From Natrinema salaciae (GTDB lineage: Archaea; Halobacteriota; Halobacteria; Halobacteriales; Natrialbaceae), in contig NZ_FOFD01000009.1 of assembly GCF_900110865.1 (NCBI RefSeq), positions 1-64,000 of the forward strand: a stretch of DNA of 64,000 nt, written 5' to 3'. The position numbers and the translations under genes are program-made. The notes under the pieces were generated by a model. The model did no database searches. It worked only from the letters and a program-made list of their open reading frames with translations, and was not told the DNA's origin. Shown here piece after piece: positions 1 to 8,119 of the stretch (its first letter is position 1; the number at the start of each line of letters is the position of its first letter).

Positions 1-541
1 CGTCGTAGAAGTCGTCTTCGTCGTAGTCCATCAGTTCGATGGTCATCTGGCAGGCCTGGAGGTCGACGCCCTGCTCGAGGGAGAGGTCGATGAGTTCCTG
101 GATGGTGGCGGTGCCGTTTTCGTCGATTTTCTTCTGCATCATCTTAGTGGCCATGCGGTCCATCCCGGGAAGGGCGGCGATCGAGTTCGGCAGCGGCATG
201 TTCGGGTTGCCGACGGCGCTCAGTTTGAGGTCCGCCGATTTCTCCTCGTGGAGGATGTCGAGTCCCCAGAAGGTGTGGAAGACGACGACGTCCCAGCCGA
301 AGGCAGCGGCCGTGCTCGCGAGGATCAGCGGCGGGTAGGCCATGTCGAAGCTGCCCTTGGTCGCGACGATGGTCATCTTTTTGCCGTCGTCGCCGGTGTC
401 CACCGCTGCAACCGACGCTTCCAGTTCCTCGACGCGCTCGCGTAGTGCCCGTAATTCGGCGGGGTCGAACTCGGCTTCGGATTCGGCGGCCGGTTCGCCG
501 TCGCCGTCGTCGACTGAGGGAGTTGAGTTGTCCGTGCTCAT
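1..541 (-). CDS. DsrE/DsrF/DsrH-like sulfur-relay protein (C-terminus outside window)
   Basis: The frame starts at the ATG at 541 and is open to the window edge (180 codons seen), so the C-terminus is missing. An acidic N-terminal tail of about 35 residues with a short heptad-like stretch precedes a DsrE-like core that opens with MTIVATKGSFDMAYPP. A cysteine (LQACQM) lies about 12 residues before the edge. The family moves protein-bound sulfane sulfur in the cytoplasm and partners TusA. The ATG overlaps the TAA of the upstream tusA by one base (TAATG), so the two are almost certainly co-transcribed and translationally coupled. Confidence 0.85.
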   Translation of the reverse strand, partial: MSTDNSTPSVDDGDGEPAAESEAEFDPAELRALRERVEELEASVAAVDTGDDGKKMTIVATKGSFDMAYPPLILASTAAAFGWDVVVFHTFWGLDILHEEKSADLKLSAVGNPNMPLPNSIAALPGMDRMATKMMQKKIDENGTATIQELIDLSLEQGVDLQACQMTIELMDYDEDDFYD

Positions 542-786
542 TATTCCGTCTTTTGCACGTAGTGGGTGTAGCGGCCGTCGCCCTCGACCTGGTCGAGGAG
601 TTCGACGCCCTCGGTACCGGTCGCCCACCCCTGGATGTCGCTCATACTGCCCGAGTCCGTCGCGACGACCTCGAGTACGTCGTCGGCCTCGAGCTCGTCG
701 ATCGCTTGCTTGGTCTTCACGATGGGCATCGGGCACGATTGTCCTTTGACGTCCAGCGTCTCCGTGGTCTGGTATTCCGAACTCAT
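541..786 (-). CDS. tusA: TusA-family sulfur carrier protein
   Basis: This 81-residue protein has the full TusA/SirA fold length. The signature Cys-Pro lies in VKGQSCPMPIVKTKQ (Cys near residue 18), the residue that carries persulfide sulfur. Known role: accepts sulfur from a cysteine desulfurase or rhodanese and passes it on for tRNA thiolation, molybdopterin or sulfur metabolism. It is first in a two-gene operon with the DsrE-like gene. A TATA-like element lies at 835-842 and implies a leader of roughly 25 bases. Confidence 0.92.
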   Translation of the reverse strand: MSSEYQTTETLDVKGQSCPMPIVKTKQAIDELEADDVLEVVATDSGSMSDIQGWATGTEGVELLDQVEGDGRYTHYVQKTE

Positions 787-797
787 TGGTTATCTGT

Positions 798-842
798 GCT
801 CCGTATTGGAGCTATCCCACAATATTGGCCGTTCGTATAAAA
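798..842 (-). promoter_or_regulatory. tusA promoter and leader hairpin
   Basis: On the minus strand a TTTTATAC box occupies 842-835. A perfect inverted repeat (GCTCC, 5-base loop, GGAGC) occupies 798-812, where transcription should begin. It may be an operator or a short leader hairpin. No factor is identified from sequence. Confidence 0.5.
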
Positions 843-1580
843 GGCTACCGGCTATTGTGAGTTTCGCGAACATCCGCTCTTCGGCTGCAGTTCGAACCCC
901 GATGCTAACAGACGAGCAGTGGTTCGGCACAGCAGCACTGGAGCTGCCACTCACCACGACTGGAATCGACGTGTGATTGGCTCGATATCGACGGAATAGT
1001 CGTCTACTCTGCGCCACAATCTTGTAGGATTCATTCAAAAATATCGCCACCATTTCCGGAGTTAGCGACTCTCGAAGGGGGATCACGAGACAGCAGACAC
1101 CTGCACAACTGGTCGTGAGAAGCGGCGATCGGCACAAAAATTGCCGGTATCGGTGACGCCAGCGCGCTCATCGAAGTCCCCGTCCCGCGCGTCGGCCCCG
1201 GCGCGCTCGAGCGGCTGGTCGGACGACGAACGGTCGATAGAATCGAGCACGACGAAGATTGCGGTGGTCGGACTCGGCCTCGTCCTGCCGATGTTGTTCG
1301 TCGATTTCGGCCTGCTCGTCGGATCTCGTCCGGCTTCTTCGGGATCGCGGGTCGTTCTTGATCACACCTGCGCTTCCCCGCACGGGCTACGCGTCCAGCG
1401 TTGGGGGAAGGGTGTTCGTCTCACATCCGTCGGAGCGCGATCTCCGGGACGATGGCACCCGAATCCGTTACCGACGGACTCCGACGTGCTCACCGAAGCC
1501 TCGATCGAACCGCGAGCGCCGTTCGACGACCACGAATCGATTCCGATCGTCGCCGCTCGCGGAATAGGTTGGGCAGGATT
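843..1580. other. Long non-coding or decayed stretch
   Basis: About 740 bases between the tusA promoter and the promoter of the next regulator carry no convincing gene. Open frames here are basic, lack haloarchaeal codon bias and show no motif I recognise. The part from 900 to 1060 is richer in A+T than its surroundings and could be a decayed gene. Confidence 0.5.
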
Positions 1581-1607
1581 GTGTAATCCCTACACAAGTC
1601 TTTTAAC
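1581..1607 (+). promoter_or_regulatory. Palindrome and TATA box before HTH regulator
   Basis: GTGTA-atccc-TACAC is a perfect inverted repeat at 1581-1595, directly ahead of a CTTTTAAC TATA-like box at 1600-1607. The start codon at 1637 is about 30 bases beyond the TATA box. The position suits a factor that blocks or aids TBP/TFB binding; autoregulation by the downstream HTH protein is a guess. Confidence 0.5.
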
Positions 1608-1636
1608 TGCGTGGTTCCTACCTAGCGCTGATTCCG

Positions 1637-2038
1637 ATGCCAGATTCGATGTCCGAACAACTCCAGCAAGATATGCAATGTGAAGGGCTCCTCGAGTGTT
1701 TCCACGGCCTCAAACAGCTCGACAAGGAGTGTTTCCAGGCGCTCGTCAGCGCCGAGGAACCGATGACCGTCGACGAAGTCGCCGACACCGTCGACCGGGA
1801 GCGTTCGACCGCATACCGGTCCGTCCAGCGGCTCCTGCAGACCGGCTTCATCCAGAAAGACCAGGTCAACTACGACCAGGGCGGCTACTATCACGTGTAT
1901 TACCCGACCGACCCGTCCCAGATCGCGAGCGACATGCAGCGGATGCTCAACGACTGGTACGCGAAGATGGGCCAGCTCATCCAGGAGTTCGAAACTAAAT
2001 ACGAGAAGGCGGAGCCGACGGCGCCAGTCGAGGGATAA
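1637..2038 (+). CDS. TrmB-like winged-helix transcriptional regulator
   Basis: 133 residues. Residues about 25-85 form a winged helix of TrmB/MarR type: CFQALVSAEEPMTVDEVADTV, then a recognition-helix segment RERSTAYRSVQRLLQTGFI, then a wing. The C-terminal third is an amphipathic helix probably used for dimerisation. No cofactor domain and no Cys pair for redox sensing are obvious (cysteines near residues 15, 20 and 32 only). It lies next to the divergent tusA-dsrE operon and upstream of the usp and thioredoxin genes, so it may control sulfur or redox genes. That role is inferred from position only. Confidence 0.8.
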   Translation: MPDSMSEQLQQDMQCEGLLECFHGLKQLDKECFQALVSAEEPMTVDEVADTVDRERSTAYRSVQRLLQTGFIQKDQVNYDQGGYYHVYYPTDPSQIASDMQRMLNDWYAKMGQLIQEFETKYEKAEPTAPVEG

Positions 2039-2360
2039 CCTCGCACAGTACGACGCCACTCTCGGTTCCGTGGCGATCCACTCTTCTCTCTTCTGACTCC
2101 TTTCGCAGATAGCGGCGAATGTTTCCTCATTCCTGCGAGTACTCCGTCGGGGAACGGAGACGAAGCCGGTCCGGACGGCCGAACGGTGGGCGGGTCCAGA
2201 ACACGCTCGTCAGTGGACCGTACCCGCCCGTCCAGTCCGGCGTAGGTCACGCCGGCGTTGGCTGCGAACCATTTAGCGAACCGTATTTCTCGAGATTCGT
2301 GGAGCGTACGCTCGACGCGGTGCGGAATCCGTTTTTCGCACGTGAGAGTCGGGTGATAGG
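2039..2360. other. Intergenic region without a visible gene
   Basis: About 320 bases between the regulator and the usp promoter. No frame shows coding bias or a recognisable motif on either strand. Confidence 0.5.
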
Positions 2361-2368
2361 TTTATAAT
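2361..2368 (+). promoter_or_regulatory. TATA box of usp (leaderless)
   Basis: TTTATAAT ends 21 bases before the ATG at 2390. This is the spacing of a haloarchaeal leaderless transcript and supports that start codon. Confidence 0.65.
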
Positions 2369-2389
2369 GGTCGATCGAATTCGTTCGTC

Positions 2390-2812
2390 ATGGCCGACCG
2401 AATTCTCGTCGGGTACGATGGGTCACCGCAGGCAACGGACGCCCTCGAGTTCGCTTTCGAAAAATTCCCGGACGCGACCGTCATCGCGCTGCACGTCATC
2501 GAGGTACCGGACGGCCGCTGGGCACAGATCGTGGGCCCCGAACTGCAACTCCCCGTCACCGAGCGAGCGCGGGAATACGCGGCGGACGTCCTCGAGTCCG
2601 CGACGGATATCGCGGCCGAGCGCGGCCGCAGTCTCGAAACGAAGATCGTCACGGGCGAACCGGATCACCGCATCGTCGCGCAGGCGGCGGACGAATCCGT
2701 CGATCTGATCGTCGTCGGTAGCCACGGACAGGAGGTATCGCGCATGCTACTCGGCAGCGTCGCGGAAAACGTCGTTCGTCGGTCGCCGGTGCCCGTCCTC
2801 GTGGTCCGGTAG
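2390..2812 (+). CDS. Universal stress protein, single UspA domain
   Basis: 140 residues. The first strand ILVGYDGS and the C-terminal nucleotide loop GSHGQEVSRMLLGS mark an ATP-binding-type Usp fold. The loop is one residue shorter (8 instead of 9) than the usual G-x2-G-x9-G-S. Usp proteins are cytoplasmic, usually dimeric, and raised under energy, oxidative or anaerobic stress; the target of this one cannot be read from sequence. Its closest relative in the window by eye is the usp at 50999, with which it shares the ENVVRRSP ending. Monocistronic, convergent with the DUF302 gene. Confidence 0.93.
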   Translation: MADRILVGYDGSPQATDALEFAFEKFPDATVIALHVIEVPDGRWAQIVGPELQLPVTERAREYAADVLESATDIAAERGRSLETKIVTGEPDHRIVAQAADESVDLIVVGSHGQEVSRMLLGSVAENVVRRSPVPVLVVR

Positions 2813-2868
2813 CTGCCGACGCGTCGGCACTCGATTTTCGACGACGTAATCGACACCGGAGCCCCGGG

Positions 2869-3252
2869 TTACAGCGACTCGAGGACCCTGTCGAAGCGCT
2901 CGCGGGCGTCGTCTCCGATCGGATCGAGGTCGTCGTCGTCGGCGAGGCCGATCAGGCGCTGGGGATCGACCGCGCTGACGACGACGCCGTCGTCGCCGTC
3001 GTAGACGACGACGTTACACGGAAGCAGCGTCCCGAGATCGAGGTCGTCTTCGAGGCCTCGGTGTGCCAGCTGCGGATTGCACGCGCCCAGAATTCTGTAC
3101 TGCCGGAAGTCCGTGTCGAGTTTGTTCCGGAGCGTTTCCCGGACGTCGATATCACAGAGGACCCCGAACCCCTCGTCCTCGAGTGCACCGATCGTTCGCG
3201 AGACGACGTCGTCGAACTCGCCGTCGACCTGCGTGTGGAACGTGTAGGACAT
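2869..3252 (-). CDS. DUF302-domain protein
   Basis: 127 residues starting MSYTFHTQVDGEFDD. A longer upstream frame exists but its first 44 residues are basic and unlike the rest, so the start at 3252 is preferred. The DUF302 core includes GVLCDIDV, the ACNPQLA motif typical of the family and a closing VSAVDPQRL segment. The biochemical function of DUF302 is unknown; homologues occur beside redox and sulfur genes. Divergent from the methyltransferase at 3370. Confidence 0.85.
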   Translation of the reverse strand: MSYTFHTQVDGEFDDVVSRTIGALEDEGFGVLCDIDVRETLRNKLDTDFRQYRILGACNPQLAHRGLEDDLDLGTLLPCNVVVYDGDDGVVVSAVDPQRLIGLADDDDLDPIGDDARERFDRVLESL

Positions 3253-3369
3253 ACCGTCCAAGCGGTCCGGAAGGAGGTCGTGGTTGGGCCGGCAACGGCA
3301 AGTCGCGGGCGTTCGTCTCCCGTCGGTTCGGCGAAAGACTGGAGCCCGTTCGAAACGAACGCGTTCCCG

Positions 3370-4017
3370 ATGGGCGCTCGTCACACGTCACGAGTGGTCG
3401 CCTCCCTGCTCGGACTGGCCGTGCTCGCCGGGATCGGGTACGCGCTCCGATGGCGATCGAACCCGACACCGTGTCCGTACTCGCAGCGTGTCTGGATCGA
3501 TCTCCCTCGACCGGGGATCACACGAACCAGGGTGCGCACGCTTCTAGAGCCGCGGCCCGGCGAACGCATCCTCGAGCTCGGGCCGGGAACCGGCTACTAC
3601 ACGGGGGCGATCGCGCAATCGGTCGAACCGAACGGAACGGTACACGCCGTCGACGTCCAGCAGGCGATGGTCGACCACCTCCGAACGCGGATGCGGAAGC
3701 GGGGCCGCCGGACCGTCCAACCGATCCGTGGCGACGGACGGCGACTCCCGTATCCGGACGACAGTTTCGACGCCGCGTATCTGGTCCTCGTTCTCGGCGA
3801 AATTCCGGAGCAAGGGCGGGCGCTCGCCGAACTCGAGCGGGTACTCGAACCGGGCGGCCGACTCGTCGTCGGGGAATCGCTCCCCGATCCGCATTTCGTC
3901 GGATTCGGGACGCTCCGACGGCGCGCCGAGCGCCACGGGCTCGAGTTCGAGGACCGCGTCGGAACGCGGGGGAGCTATTACGCGCGGTTTGCGGTGGCTC
4001 CTTCGCCGCCGACATAG
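3370..4017 (+). CDS. Membrane-anchored SAM-dependent methyltransferase
   Basis: 215 residues. An N-terminal hydrophobic segment (about residues 8-25, VVASLLGLAVLAGIGYAL) probably anchors it in the membrane. A class I Rossmann methyltransferase follows: motif I ILELGPGTGYY, acidic motif II AVDVQQAMVD, and motif post-I DDSFDAAYLVLVLGEIP. UbiE-like methylation of a lipid or quinone is possible, but the substrate is unknown. The ATG at 3370 is chosen because the frame upstream is antisense to DUF302. Confidence 0.82.
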   Translation: MGARHTSRVVASLLGLAVLAGIGYALRWRSNPTPCPYSQRVWIDLPRPGITRTRVRTLLEPRPGERILELGPGTGYYTGAIAQSVEPNGTVHAVDVQQAMVDHLRTRMRKRGRRTVQPIRGDGRRLPYPDDSFDAAYLVLVLGEIPEQGRALAELERVLEPGGRLVVGESLPDPHFVGFGTLRRRAERHGLEFEDRVGTRGSYYARFAVAPSPPT

Positions 4018-4041
4018 CCTCGACTTAATTGCTTATCTAAT

Positions 4042-4053
4042 GCACAACTGTGC
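4042..4053 (+). promoter_or_regulatory. Short GCACA/TGTGC inverted repeat
   Basis: GCACA-ac-TGTGC lies 24 bases after the methyltransferase stop and about 190 bases ahead of trxA. It shares the half-site TGTGC with the stronger palindrome at 4184-4196, in the opposite arrangement. It could be a distal operator or chance. Confidence 0.3.
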
Positions 4054-4183
4054 CGACCACCAGCCTCGAACCCGTCACTGCTGTCTCACTCCATCGCCGT
4101 GAGATGCGACGATATCGTTCACTTTCGGGCGAAACAGTTCGTTGTGGTCCGTCGACCGCGCCCGTGGCACCTCACCCCTATAT

Positions 4184-4209
4184 TGTGCAGTGCACACAAA
4201 ACCTTTAAA
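4184..4209 (+). promoter_or_regulatory. trxA promoter with TGTGCA palindrome
   Basis: TGTGCA-g-TGCACA (4184-4196) abuts a CTTTAAAC TATA-like box at about 4202-4209; the trxA ATG at 4235 is 25 bases further, giving a leaderless start. The arrangement, palindrome then TATA, matches the promoter at 1581-1607. Confidence 0.55.
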
Positions 4210-4234
4210 CACCGTCGGTCCCTACGAGGGAGTG

Positions 4235-4591
4235 ATGGCAACCGATACACGCGGCGCTTCCGGAGAGTCGATCGACGAACCGCTCCACATCGAGGGCGAA
4301 GACCACCTCGAGGACGTCACGACGGAGTACGACGTCGTCCTCGTGGACTTCTACGCCGACTGGTGTGGCCCGTGTCAGATGCTCGAGCCGGTCCTCGAGG
4401 GACTGGCCGGCGAGACCGAAGCCGTGATCGCGAAGGTCGACGTCGACGAAAACCAGCCGCTCGCCGGAGCCTACGGCGTCCGCGGTGTCCCGACGCTCGT
4501 CCTCTTCGCGAACGGCGAGCAGGTCGAACAGCACACCGGCGTGCTGCCGGCCGACCGGCTCCGCGACCTGATCGAGGGATACACGGAATGA
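4235..4591 (+). CDS. trxA: Thioredoxin
   Basis: 118 residues with the classic thioredoxin core VLVDFYADWCGPCQM (redox Cys44 and Cys47) and the cis-Pro loop GVRGVPTLVLF. The N-terminus carries an acidic haloarchaeal extension of about 25 residues. It reduces protein disulfides in the cytoplasm using electrons from the adjacent TrxB. The ATG at 4235 is set by the TATA box 25 bases upstream; the 31-codon upstream extension would place the promoter inside the gene. The ATGA overlap with trxB shows an operon. Confidence 0.95.
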   Translation: MATDTRGASGESIDEPLHIEGEDHLEDVTTEYDVVLVDFYADWCGPCQMLEPVLEGLAGETEAVIAKVDVDENQPLAGAYGVRGVPTLVLFANGEQVEQHTGVLPADRLRDLIEGYTE

Positions 4592-5616
4592 ACGAGGCGA
4601 CCGTCCGCGATGTCGTGATCGTGGGCTCCGGCGTCGCCGGCCTCTCGGCGGCCGTCTACGCTGCGCGGGCGGACCTCGAGCCGCTGGTGCTCGAGGGTCC
4701 CGAACCGGGCGGGCAGCTGACGCTGACGACCGACGTCGAGAACTACCTCGGCTTCCCCGACGGAATCGGCGGAATGGAGCTGATCCAAAACGGCAAGGAG
4801 CAAGCGACGCGCTTCGGCGCCGAATTCGCGCACGGAACCGTCGAGCACGCGGCGCTCGAGAGCCGACCGTACGAACTCGAACTCTCGAACGGCGACACCC
4901 TGCGAACGCGTGCGTTGATCGTCGCGAGCGGCGCGAGCGCTCGCTGGGTCGGTGCAGACGGCGAGGACGAACTCATGGGCTACGGCCTCTCGACGTGTGC
5001 GACCTGCGACGGCGCGTTCCACCGCGGCGACGACGTCCTCGTCATCGGCGGCGGCGACAGCGCGATGGAAGAGGCGCTCTTCCTCGCGAAGTTCGCCGAG
5101 AGCGTGACCATCGTTCACCGACGCGACGAACTCCGCGCCTCCGAGATCATGGCCGACCGGGCCCGCGACCACGAAGACATCGCGTTCCGCTGGAACACGG
5201 AACTCGAAGCGCTTCACGGCTCGCAGGAGGAGGGCGTCACCGGTGCGACGCTCGTCTCCCACCCCGACGGCCATCCCAGCGAGAAGGCCGCGACCGGCGT
5301 CGACGTCGACCGAGAAACCGTCGACATCGGCGGTGTGTTCTACGGGATCGGCCACACGCCGAACACCGGGTTCCTCGAGGGAACCGCCGTCGAACGCGAC
5401 GAGAGCGGCTATCTCCACACTCGATCGGACGACGCCGGCCGAGCGACGACCGAGACGGCGATCGACGGCGTCTTTGCCGCCGGTGACGTCGCCGATCCGA
5501 ACTATCGACAAGCGATTACCGCTGCCGGCACCGGCAGTATGGCGGCACTCGACGCCGAAGCGTACCTCGAGACGCTCGACCGGACGGACGAGACCGTCCT
5601 CGAAGTTTCGCCGTAA
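4588..5616 (+). CDS. trxB: Thioredoxin reductase (FAD/NAD(P)H)
   Basis: 342 residues. N-terminal FAD-binding VIVGSGVAGLSAAVYAA (about residues 8-24), redox pair CATC at Cys137/Cys140, second nucleotide motif VIGGGDSAMEE (about 153-163), and C-terminal FAD motif GVFAAGDVAD. Length and order match low-molecular-weight TrxR. It passes electrons from NAD(P)H to TrxA. Its ATG overlaps the trxA stop (ATGA). An FAD-type flavin cofactor is inferred from the family. Confidence 0.95.
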   Translation: MNEATVRDVVIVGSGVAGLSAAVYAARADLEPLVLEGPEPGGQLTLTTDVENYLGFPDGIGGMELIQNGKEQATRFGAEFAHGTVEHAALESRPYELELSNGDTLRTRALIVASGASARWVGADGEDELMGYGLSTCATCDGAFHRGDDVLVIGGGDSAMEEALFLAKFAESVTIVHRRDELRASEIMADRARDHEDIAFRWNTELEALHGSQEEGVTGATLVSHPDGHPSEKAATGVDVDRETVDIGGVFYGIGHTPNTGFLEGTAVERDESGYLHTRSDDAGRATTETAIDGVFAAGDVADPNYRQAITAAGTGSMAALDAEAYLETLDRTDETVLEVSP

Positions 5617-5807
5617 TCGCTGCTCGAGGACGACTCGAATCGCCGCACCTCCTTCTGTCGACCGCGAACGCTCAGCCGGGGTACTACGCGACCGCGGGTA
5701 GTGCCGTAAGCGGTAGACCGGCCGAGCGCGACGACCCGCGCACGTCTCACGCTGTCCCGACGGGACGGTGCCGAAGAACGAAGACAGTGGACGCCGAATT
5801 TCCGGTC

Positions 5808-6692
5808 GTGTACGACCGAATCTTGATCGCCGTTGACGGAAGCGAGGAGGCCGAGCGAGCAGCGCGACGTGGACTCGAGTTCGCTCGCGCGTTCGATGCC
5901 ACCGTCGACGTCTTGTGCGTCGTCGAGCGGAAATCGCTCCGACTCGCGGCGACGGCCGACGAGAAATCGCGACTCCGGGACCGAGGTGAAACCGTTCTCG
6001 AGGAAATCGAAGCGATTGCGTCCGCTATCGGCCAGCCCGTGACGACGGAACTGACCGACGGAAAACCCGCGTCCCGGATCGCAGCGTACGCGGCCGAACG
6101 GGATGCAGGATTGATCGTCGTCGGAAGACAGGGACTGACGGGACTCGAGAAGCGACTCCTCGGCGGCGTCACGGAGCGGCTCCTCCACCGAAGCGATGTT
6201 CCCGTCTTCGTCGTCCCGAAGGGTGCCTCGGACGCGGCGATCGACTACTCCGATCTGCTCGTGCCGACCGACGGAAGCGAAATCGCCACCGCCGCCGCCC
6301 GACACGGTGGTGCGATCGCAAAACGGTACGGATCGACGGTCCACGTGCTGAACGTGGTCGATCTACAGGCTGCAGGAGGGGCGTTCAACGCGGGCGGCCT
6401 CGACAGGACGTTCACCGAGCGACTCGAGGAAAACGGGACGGAGGTCGTCGAGGACGTCGCGTCGGAGATCGACGACACGGCTCCCCACGTCACAACTGCA
6501 GTCCTGCAGACGAAGTCGTTCGACGGCGTCGCTGCTGGCATCCGCGAGTACGTCGATGACGCCGATATCGACCTCGTCGTCATGGGGGCGCGCGGTCGGT
6601 CGAATCTCGGCCGCCGGGTCCTCGGCAGCGTTACCGCGGCGCTCCTCCGGACGATCGATACCCCGATGCTGGTCGCGACGCGCCCGTCGTAA
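5808..6692 (+). CDS. Universal stress protein, two UspA domains
   Basis: 294 residues from a GTG at 5808, chosen because the protein then begins YDRILIAVDGS, the canonical Usp first strand; a GTG at 5787 would add seven residues. Domain 1 (about 1-145) has the loop GRQGLTGLEKRLLGG, with Gly instead of the final Ser. Domain 2 (about 150-294) restarts with LLVPTDGS and has the intact loop GARGRSNLGRRVLGS. The two-domain form resembles DosR-regulated mycobacterial Usp proteins. It lies 191 bases after trxB; only a weak TATA candidate is seen, so read-through from trxAB is possible. Confidence 0.9.
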   Translation: MYDRILIAVDGSEEAERAARRGLEFARAFDATVDVLCVVERKSLRLAATADEKSRLRDRGETVLEEIEAIASAIGQPVTTELTDGKPASRIAAYAAERDAGLIVVGRQGLTGLEKRLLGGVTERLLHRSDVPVFVVPKGASDAAIDYSDLLVPTDGSEIATAAARHGGAIAKRYGSTVHVLNVVDLQAAGGAFNAGGLDRTFTERLEENGTEVVEDVASEIDDTAPHVTTAVLQTKSFDGVAAGIREYVDDADIDLVVMGARGRSNLGRRVLGSVTAALLRTIDTPMLVATRPS

Positions 6693-6827
6693 TCGTCTCG
6701 CTGTACCGCCCCGTCAGCGGTTGGCGGTGTGGCCCACCGGACACCAGCGGGCCGGAGACGGACCCGCGGGTCCGCGCTGTCCTTCCAACAGTCCGAACTG
6801 CCGGCACGAGCAGGCCGAGGGCGACGA

Positions 6828-7385
6828 CTACGCGTCGGGCTCGAGCTCGCCGACGACGCGGTCGCCGAACGCGAGCACGAGTACCGCACCGAGCAGATTG
6901 AAGCCGATATCGAGGAGGGTGTCTTTCGGGCCGTACGTGACGAGTATCGGTTCGAATCCGAGGCGCTTCGCCGTGGCGTGAATGGTGTACTCGACGACCT
7001 CCCAGAGGAGTCCGAGGCAGGCGACGGCGGCGACGACTCGTGGACCTGGATCGCGGCCTCGACGGCGACTGATCGCGAAGACGGCCCCGCCCAGGATTGA
7101 CGAGGAGTGGGCGTGTGTGAGGTGGTCCCACCACCAGACGTCGTCGTACGGGCCGAGCATCCCGATGGCGTGGGTGATCATCGCGATATCCACGTACGCG
7201 CGCTGCCACGGACGGAGTTCGATGCCGTACGCTCGCTCGGCGAGGTCGGGGAGATAGGTGCCGATCACCGCGATAACGGCGTTCACGGCTGCGCCAGGAT
7301 CTCGTCGCCGGACTCCGACGGCGAATATCGCGAGCAGTGCGTACCGAATGCCGCGTGCCGTCCTGCGCCCGGCCGTTTCGTCCAT
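6828..7385 (-). CDS. Polytopic membrane protein, YjdF/DUF2238-like
   Basis: 185 residues with four to five hydrophobic segments. A cluster of conserved-looking residues, DVWWWDHLTHAHSS (about 85-98) and WEVVEYTIH (about 133-141), recalls the YjdF (DUF2238) membrane family with an Asp/His-rich loop. The upstream frame could extend the protein by 80 residues, but that part is basic and glycine-rich, so the ATG at 7385 is preferred. Function unknown; divergent from the regulator at 7619. Confidence 0.72.
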   Translation of the reverse strand: MDETAGRRTARGIRYALLAIFAVGVRRRDPGAAVNAVIAVIGTYLPDLAERAYGIELRPWQRAYVDIAMITHAIGMLGPYDDVWWWDHLTHAHSSSILGGAVFAISRRRGRDPGPRVVAAVACLGLLWEVVEYTIHATAKRLGFEPILVTYGPKDTLLDIGFNLLGAVLVLAFGDRVVGELEPDA

Positions 7386-7618
7386 TGTTCTAATTCGAAA
7401 TGAATACGCGGGATACATAGAGATATCGCCCTGTGGCTCGACCGGTTCGTTCCGGCGGGGATCGGGAAACCGCGGCCGAGCGCCCCGCCGGGTGAGAGTC
7501 CACCCCGAAACCGATCGCGTCCCGCCGTTCCCGTTTCCGACACCGTTCGAAAGATCAAAGTGTACCAGTCCGTGGGAATACGATGTAGCTTTTACCGTTC
7601 TGCTATCGACTTCCCGAC

Positions 7619-7981
7619 GTGTCATACGCCATGATCAGGTGTCCGATCATCGATCGAGACGGCGTCGAGCGATGTGCGTGTAACGCGGACGACATTCTTG
7701 GACTCCTCGCAAATGCGCGTCGCCGCGCCGTGGTTTCCGTCCTCGAAACGACGGACGACGACTGGATCGGTTTCGATCGACTGGTCGCTGCGTTGTCCGC
7801 CGAGACCGCCGACGTGAGCGCCGAGACGTGGCGGATCGAACTCCACCACGTTCACTTACCGATGCTCGAGGAGCTGGGTGTGATCGAGTACGACGGACAC
7901 GCCGGAACGATCCGCTACTATCGCTGTGAGCTGCTCGTGGACGTTCTCACCGCTGTCGAAGCGACTCGCGACCGGCGGTGA
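7619..7981 (+). CDS. DUF7344-type winged-helix protein
   Basis: 120 residues. The segment DILGLLANARRRAVVSVLE opens a haloarchaeal winged helix of the DUF7344 class, ending with VHLPMLEELGVIEYDG, the usual helix-wing junction. These small proteins are likely DNA-binding regulators. The start is taken as GTG at 7619 because a TTTTACC box lies about 28 bases upstream; an ATG four codons later is the alternative. Two Cys residues (CACN) near residue 19 could bind metal, but that is speculation. Confidence 0.75.
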   Translation: MSYAMIRCPIIDRDGVERCACNADDILGLLANARRRAVVSVLETTDDDWIGFDRLVAALSAETADVSAETWRIELHHVHLPMLEELGVIEYDGHAGTIRYYRCELLVDVLTAVEATRDRR

Positions 7982-8119
7982 CCGCGACTCGAGTCGCGTG
8001 TCGGGACCGAACGACGATTCAGAACGTTCGAGCCGTCGCCTCCGGAGGATCCGTTCTCGTCCCTGCCCCGTGGCTCTCCTTTTATTCACTGTGGGGTGGT
8101 AGGGCGTCCGGACTGACCC

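Noticed and set aside
790-1137. 115-codon minus frame between tusA and the TrmB-like regulator
   Set aside because: Composition is not haloarchaeal, it covers the tusA promoter, and no motif is recognisable.
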